NCBI GenBank assembly: GCA_025356245.1
Contig: JANXUO010000112.1
Location: forward strand, 1-38,560
Origin: Hymenobacter sp.
GTDB taxonomy: Bacteria; Bacteroidota; Bacteroidia; Cytophagales; Hymenobacteraceae
Direction: 5' to 3'
Length of the DNA: 38,560 nucleotides
The notes below the pieces were generated by a model, which was not told where the DNA came from, ran no database searches, and worked only from the letters and a program-made list of their open reading frames with translations. The position numbers were made by a program, and so were the translations under genes. Shown here piece after piece: positions 34,478 through 38,560 of the stretch. Every line of letters begins with the position of its first letter. Position 1 is the stretch's first letter.

Positions 34478-34530
34478 AATGCAGCGTCACCCTCTCAACA
34501 GCAGTAACCAACGGCTTGCGCAGCTCGAAA

Positions 34531-35547
34531 ATGAGGCATTCAAGAAATCATTCCCCTCGCTTGTTCCTGCTGCTGGCGGGGGTGGGATGGCTGCTTGGTA
34601 GCTGCCAGGAGCAACCCGACGCCGCCGTGGCATCTGGGCCGCCACCTATGGGCCACTACCAGGGCAGTGTGGCACTGCCGGCCGGCCCGCACCTCGCAGC
34701 GGCCCTCGACGTGCGCCATCCCAGCCCCGGCCACTACGAAGCCGAGCTTACCCTGCCCGAGGCAGCCGGCTTGAGCTTTGTGGCCGACACCGTAACCTTT
34801 GCCGCTAACCAGCTGCGCCTAGTACGCCCCGGCCGCCCCGGCCAAACCCTACGCCTCACGCTCGACGGCGATTTTTGGCGCGGCACTCTGGCCCTCGACT
34901 CGGTGCGGGCCGCGGTGCTGCTGGTGCGGCGCGGTACGGCTGCGCCCAGCACCTACCGCGTCGAAGAGCTGCCGCAGGCCAGCGGCGGTACCGCCTGGCT
35001 GTTTGCCCCCGCCGACACCCGCACCCCCGGCCCCGCCCTGGCCCTGCTGCCCGACGCCACCACGGCCGCCGCGGCCCCGCTTTGGGCCGATGCCTTGGCC
35101 CGCAACGGCATAATTGTACTGCTGCTGCCCCCCGCCGACACCGCCGTGGCCCCGCTGCCAGCGGCCCTGCGCCTGCTCCGCGCCACGGCCGGGGCCGATA
35201 CCACCACGGTGGGCGCGTGGCTGGCTGGCGGCCGGGCGCTGGCCTTTGCGGAAGCCGCGCCAACGCGGCCAGAACCGGCGTTCCTGCTGCTGCAAAATAT
35301 TCCCGTGACCACGGGTCCTCCCCGCGCCGCTTGGGCAGCGCGGGGCCAAGCGGTGCGGCCCATCCTGGCCTTGGCCGCTGGCCGCGAAGGCAGCCGGGCG
35401 GTGCGGCAAGCCCTACCACGCCGCCGCACGACTACCCTACTCACGCTGCCCGCTGCCCAGGCCAATTTGCTGGTGCCGGGACCACTGGGGCCGGGGCTGG
35501 GGCCGCAAGCCCTGGCCCCAGTGCTGGAGTGGCTGCATGAGCGGTAG
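34531..35547 (+). CDS. Lipoprotein with degenerate alpha/beta-hydrolase-like domain
   Basis: A 338-residue lipoprotein. The signal ends in lipobox LLGSC (Cys about residue 24). Residues 40-140 (GHYQGSVALPAGPHLAAALDV...FWRGTLALDSVRAAVLLVRRG) resemble the N-terminal beta-sandwich that comes before secreted alpha/beta hydrolases in Cytophagales. The second half has hydrolase-like elements, GPALALLPDATTAAAAPLWADALARNGIIVLLL and a nucleophile-elbow position reading TVGAWLAGGRALAFAEA. The usual GxSxG serine is absent there, and the cap region is short, so it is probably a pseudoenzyme; this fold assignment is inference. I chose the ATG at 34531, where the signal begins. Confidence 0.7.
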   Translation: MRHSRNHSPRLFLLLAGVGWLLGSCQEQPDAAVASGPPPMGHYQGSVALPAGPHLAAALDVRHPSPGHYEAELTLPEAAGLSFVADTVTFAANQLRLVRPGRPGQTLRLTLDGDFWRGTLALDSVRAAVLLVRRGTAAPSTYRVEELPQASGGTAWLFAPADTRTPGPALALLPDATTAAAAPLWADALARNGIIVLLLPPADTAVAPLPAALRLLRATAGADTTTVGAWLAGGRALAFAEAAPTRPEPAFLLLQNIPVTTGPPRAAWAARGQAVRPILALAAGREGSRAVRQALPRRRTTTLLTLPAAQANLLVPGPLGPGLGPQALAPVLEWLHER

Positions 35548-35589
35548 CAAATTATTGTCATGCCGATGCCGACCCATTGTCAACACCTT

Positions 35590-35792
35590 GCTGGCGCGCG
35601 TTTTTAACGCGCTGCCACCTGGCTCCGCGTCTCCGACGCGTGGGAGGGACGATAAAATCGCCCGGCCATAAAACCTGAAATGGGTTCGCCTCACCGCTCT
35701 CATGCTTTACCAGGCCCAACCTTGAATTACTGCTCTTTACGCGCGTCAGGGACGCGAAACTAACCGGCAGCGGGTTGAAAACGCGCGCCAGC
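35590..35792. repeat. Nested palindromic element of about 203 bp
   Basis: The outer arms 35590-35613 and 35769-35792 are inverted copies of each other with 22 of 24 matches, and each arm is itself a hairpin related to the GGCGCGGG family. Two smaller hairpins lie inside: CGCGTC-TCC-GACGCG (35626-35640) and CGCGTC-AGG-GACGCG (35742-35756). It fills most of the 321-base gap between two convergent genes. No coding frame is supported within it. Confidence 0.8.
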
Positions 35793-35811
35793 AGCAAATT
35801 CAGAAAGCCAC

Positions 35812-35850
35812 AAAAAAAGCCCCGTTCTGACCAGCAGAACGGGGCTTTTT
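35812..35850. terminator. Bidirectional terminator between convergent genes
   Basis: A perfect 12-bp stem AGCCCCGTTCTG/CAGAACGGGGCT (35818-35829 and 35835-35846) has a 5-base loop, an A-run before it and a T-run after it, so it can end transcripts on both strands. It lies 18 bases beyond the stop of the minus-strand T9SS gene. Confidence 0.92.
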
Positions 35851-35868
35851 GGCGAATGAGCCTATCGA

Positions 35869-38560
35869 TTATTCCAGCACAATTTTGCGGGTCAGCACCT
35901 GGCCATCAACCACTACGCGCAGCGTGTAGAGGCCAGCCGCCAGGCCGCGCACCGAAAGGGTGGTTTCGGTGGCGTGGGCAGGCAGCGGCAGGGTAGCTAC
36001 GGCCTGGCCCAGCACGTTGAGCAGCGTGGCAGTACCGGCCGTAGCCGGGGCCGCGAGGCGCAGGGTCAACTGGCCGGTATTGCTGGGGTTGGGGTACACC
36101 AGCAGGGCGTCGGTATTGGCCAGGGTGCGGGTACCCAGTATGGTGTACGCCAGCGTAATGGCCCCGGTAAGGGAGTTGCTGTTATAGCCCGAAACGGCCA
36201 AATAATACGTGCGCCCGGCGGTGAGGCCGATGTAATCCTGGGCTGAAAGGGGCTGGCCATTAGCACTGCGGCGGCAGTTCACCAGGACGAAAGCCGTGGA
36301 GCAAGTGGCGGCCGTGTAAAGCCGCGCTACGCTGGCCGAGTTGCCTCTAAAAGTAATGGAAAGCGTCGTGTTTGGAGCCACAAAGCTGAACCACACATCG
36401 CGCGGGTTGTTGGCCCCCGAGCAGGTGGGCTGAGCAATGCCGGGCAGGGCGGTGGTAGTGGCTCCGGCGGTGGTGCTGGTGGCGATGGCCGAACTCAGCG
36501 ACAGCGCCCCGCAGGGGTCGTCGTTGGCGGGTACCACCGACACCGTGGTTACGCACAGCTGGAAGGTAGCCGAAGCCCCTACCGGCGTACCGCCACTGGG
36601 GTAGAGCCGCACGTAGTAAGTGCTGCCCACCGTGAGGGCATTGACCGTGAGCGTGCGCGAAGCACCCGCTGCAATGGTATTACAGGCGATGCTGGTGGTG
36701 TTGGCGCAAGCGCCGGAGCGCACGTCCACAATACCGTTAAATTCGGCGCTGGTTTCCACCACGTGCGTAGTGGCGGTGGCCACGAAGCTGTACCACACAT
36801 CGGAGGCGGTGGTGACGTTGCGGCCGCAGTTGGCGGTGGGGGCCAGGCTTTGAGTGGCCCCGGCCACGGTGCCGGCGCTGGGCATACTGCAATCGGCCGT
36901 AACCGGTACGCCGATGGCGGCCGTGCAATCGTCGTTGGCGGGCAGCACGGGGGCGTTGGTGAGGCAAAGCGTGAAGGCAGCGGCCGGGCCGGCGGGGGCA
37001 TTCAGCGCCAGCGGGTACACCCGCACGAAGTAGCTGACACCTACGGTGAGGCCCGTGAGCAGGCGGCTGGTGGTGGCGTTGGCCGCCACCGGGGCGCAGC
37101 TCAGGCTGGTGGAGGTAGCACAGGTGCCGCCACGCACATCGGCTACGGCGTTAAAGGCCGGGGCCAACGTGAGGACGTGCGACGTGGCGGTGGCCACGAA
37201 GCTGTACCACACATCAAACGCCGCCGGCAGACCGGGGCCGCCGCCGCAGTTGGCGGTGGGGGCCAGGCTTTGGGTGGCCCCGGCTACGGTGCCAGCGGTA
37301 GGCACACTGCAATCGACGGTAACGGGCAGCGCGGTAGCCCCGATGCAGTCGTTGTTAGCGGGCGCGGTGGGCGTGGCCGTTACGCACACCGTGAGGCCGG
37401 TGGCGTTGGCGGCGGGCGGCGGCCCTACCGGGTACACCCGCACAAAGTAGGTAGTGCCCACGGTGAGGCCCGCAATGCTACGGCTGGTGGGCGCGCCCGG
37501 AAAGCCAATGCCGCAGCCCAGGCTGGTGGAGGTGGCGCAGGTACCTGAACGCACGTCGATGGCCACCGCCGTTTGCGGATTCACTGTCACCAGTTGCGAA
37601 GTGGCCGATGCCACGAAGCTGAACCACACGTCGTTGGCTGGTCCGCCGCCGGGGCCGCCGCCGCAGTTGGCCGTGGCGGCCAGGCTTTGGGTGGCCCCGG
37701 CCAGGGTCCCAGATGTGGGGCTGGAGCAGTCAGTCGTGACGGGCACGACCACGGCCACGGCGCAGTCGTCGTTGGCCGGGGCCACGGCCAGGGTAGTAAA
37801 GCTGGCCGTAGCGGCCACCGAAGGGCCACTAGTGCAGTTAGAAATCACCGATACGGCGTACGTAGTACCGGGCATGAGGCCCGTCAGCGCCACCGGCGAA
37901 GCCGTGGGCGCAGGGCTGACGGTGACGGTCGTGCCACCCTGGGGCGTGTAGGTGACGGTATAGTTCGGTGCCGTGCCGGTGAAGGTGAGCGAGGCACTAG
38001 TCATCGTGATGGTGCGCACCGTGAGGGCCGTAGGGGCCGGGCAAGCCGCCGGAGCACCGATGGTGACGACGTAATCTTCGGTTTCGCCGGTGGTGAAGCT
38101 GGTACAGGCGTCGGTGGCAGCCACGCCCGCGCCACCGCCGGGGCCACCGGCCACCGTGCGGGTACGAATGCGCAGCTTGGTAAGTCCCTGCACCGCCGTG
38201 GCGGGCACGGTAAAGGCTACGGTAGCCGCCTGGCCGGGCCGGGTACCGCCACTGATGCGCGTAAACTCGCTGGCATCGAAGGCGTTGTTCTGGTCGTAGT
38301 CAATCCAAAACCCGCTGGCCGAAACGGCCGTCGAAGTTACGCTGAGCGCGTAAGCCCCCGCGCCGCTGGCCAGCGTGGCCGTGGTGCTGCCCGTGGCCGG
38401 AAACGTGCTGTACGAGCTGCCGTTGGCTGTTTGGCAGTTATTGGTGGTGTTGCTGAGAGCCGTACCCGCGATGCTGACGTCGCTGATGAGGTCGGTGGCC
38501 GCGCAGCCGCCGCCGCCCAGGTTGGCCACGCAGTAGCTCGCGGTACTGAAGGTGGTGGTG
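35869..38560 (-). CDS. Large modular T9SS-secreted protein, 5' end missing
   Basis: The frame is open to the right edge of the window, so the N-terminus is missing; about 896 residues are visible. In order from the visible end: a GEVED-type domain (WIDYDQNNAFD..., ending GETEDYVVTIG), a fibronectin type III-like domain (CPAPTALTV...GTTYAVSVISNCTSG), and four modules of 137-140 residues. Each module opens with a version of PANDDC and contains 'TANCGG...DVWFSFVA...DVRSGTC', typical of surface proteins of Bacteroidota. The last 80 residues are a type A T9SS sorting domain (VYPNPSNTGQLTLRL...LLNVLGQAVATL...GLAAGLYTLRVVV). It should be exported to the cell surface or medium. The missing N-terminal part may contain a catalytic or adhesion domain. 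Confidence 0.9.
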   Translation of the reverse strand, partial: TTTFSTASYCVANLGGGGCAATDLISDVSIAGTALSNTTNNCQTANGSSYSTFPATGSTTATLASGAGAYALSVTSTAVSASGFWIDYDQNNAFDASEFTRISGGTRPGQAATVAFTVPATAVQGLTKLRIRTRTVAGGPGGGAGVAATDACTSFTTGETEDYVVTIGAPAACPAPTALTVRTITMTSASLTFTGTAPNYTVTYTPQGGTTVTVSPAPTASPVALTGLMPGTTYAVSVISNCTSGPSVAATASFTTLAVAPANDDCAVAVVVPVTTDCSSPTSGTLAGATQSLAATANCGGGPGGGPANDVWFSFVASATSQLVTVNPQTAVAIDVRSGTCATSTSLGCGIGFPGAPTSRSIAGLTVGTTYFVRVYPVGPPPAANATGLTVCVTATPTAPANNDCIGATALPVTVDCSVPTAGTVAGATQSLAPTANCGGGPGLPAAFDVWYSFVATATSHVLTLAPAFNAVADVRGGTCATSTSLSCAPVAANATTSRLLTGLTVGVSYFVRVYPLALNAPAGPAAAFTLCLTNAPVLPANDDCTAAIGVPVTADCSMPSAGTVAGATQSLAPTANCGRNVTTASDVWYSFVATATTHVVETSAEFNGIVDVRSGACANTTSIACNTIAAGASRTLTVNALTVGSTYYVRLYPSGGTPVGASATFQLCVTTVSVVPANDDPCGALSLSSAIATSTTAGATTTALPGIAQPTCSGANNPRDVWFSFVAPNTTLSITFRGNSASVARLYTAATCSTAFVLVNCRRSANGQPLSAQDYIGLTAGRTYYLAVSGYNSNSLTGAITLAYTILGTRTLANTDALLVYPNPSNTGQLTLRLAAPATAGTATLLNVLGQAVATLPLPAHATETTLSVRGLAAGLYTLRVVVDGQVLTRKIVLE
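36126..37776 (-). repeat. Four coding repeats of about 140 codons in the T9SS protein gene
   Basis: The repeat starts, marked by the codons for ANDDC/ANNDC, are at about 37776, 37359, 36939 and 36528 on the minus strand, a spacing of 417, 420 and 411 bases. The first three are close in sequence, especially around the TQSLA.TANCGG block. The fourth is more diverged. Confidence 0.85.

Overview
The window looks like chromosomal DNA of a GC-rich member of the Bacteroidota, most likely a Hymenobacter-like Cytophagales bacterium (inference). The support is: two proteins with C-terminal type IX secretion (T9SS) sorting domains, Bacteroidota-type promoter boxes (TAnnTTTG) close to start codons, almost no Shine-Dalgarno sequences, several TonB-C-like periplasmic proteins and beta-barrel outer membrane proteins, and an archaeal/eukaryotic-type prolyl-tRNA synthetase. 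No phage, plasmid, CRISPR array or rRNA is visible.

Layout. Positions 1-25 kb are mostly housekeeping and envelope genes: aspartate ammonia-lyase (5' end cut by the window), a small Gly/Ser-rich lipoprotein, a ChrA-type chromate transporter, a TonB-C protein, a PlsC-type acyltransferase, rmlA, proS, a Gly/Tyr-rich lipoprotein, a FadL/OMPP1-like barrel, several secreted proteins of unknown role, a Tet-family MFS exporter, an acyltransferase-3 membrane protein, a DinB protein, a small barrel protein, an FAD-dependent amine-oxidase-type enzyme and an aldehyde dehydrogenase. Gene ends are often separated by perfect or near-perfect hairpins.

Positions 23.7-33.2 kb form a surface-glycan-like locus that is less GC-rich by eye than its surroundings from about 26.4 kb on. 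It holds three large multi-pass GT-C-type membrane proteins (DUF2079, GT39/ArnT-like, and a third GT-C-like), a DPM1/GtrB-like GT2 enzyme that could charge the polyprenyl-phosphate sugar donor, a 687-residue cysteine-rich secreted protein I do not recognise, and a jelly-roll-like lipoprotein. Two of the GT-C genes, lying head to head, are each interrupted by a short tandem duplication (20 bp and 4 bp). Removing one repeat copy restores the full reading frame in both cases. A degenerate IS5-type element sits between them, apparently inserted between the promoter and the start codon of the GT39 gene. Its transposase has lost the segment carrying the second catalytic Asp and has a late frameshift, so its frame runs out of the element and ends in an ATGA overlap with the glycosyltransferase start. 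This disrupted or possibly phase-variable locus is the most interesting part of the window.

Positions 33.3-38.6 kb carry tRNA-Gly(CCC) with a clear terminator, a small membrane protein, a GNAT acetyltransferase, a lipoprotein resembling an alpha/beta hydrolase without its nucleophile, and the 3' part of a large modular T9SS-secreted protein. This stretch also has a family of GGCGCGGG-type intergenic palindromes. Two diverged copies bound a nested ~200-bp palindromic element, and another copy supplies the -33 TTG of the GNAT promoter.
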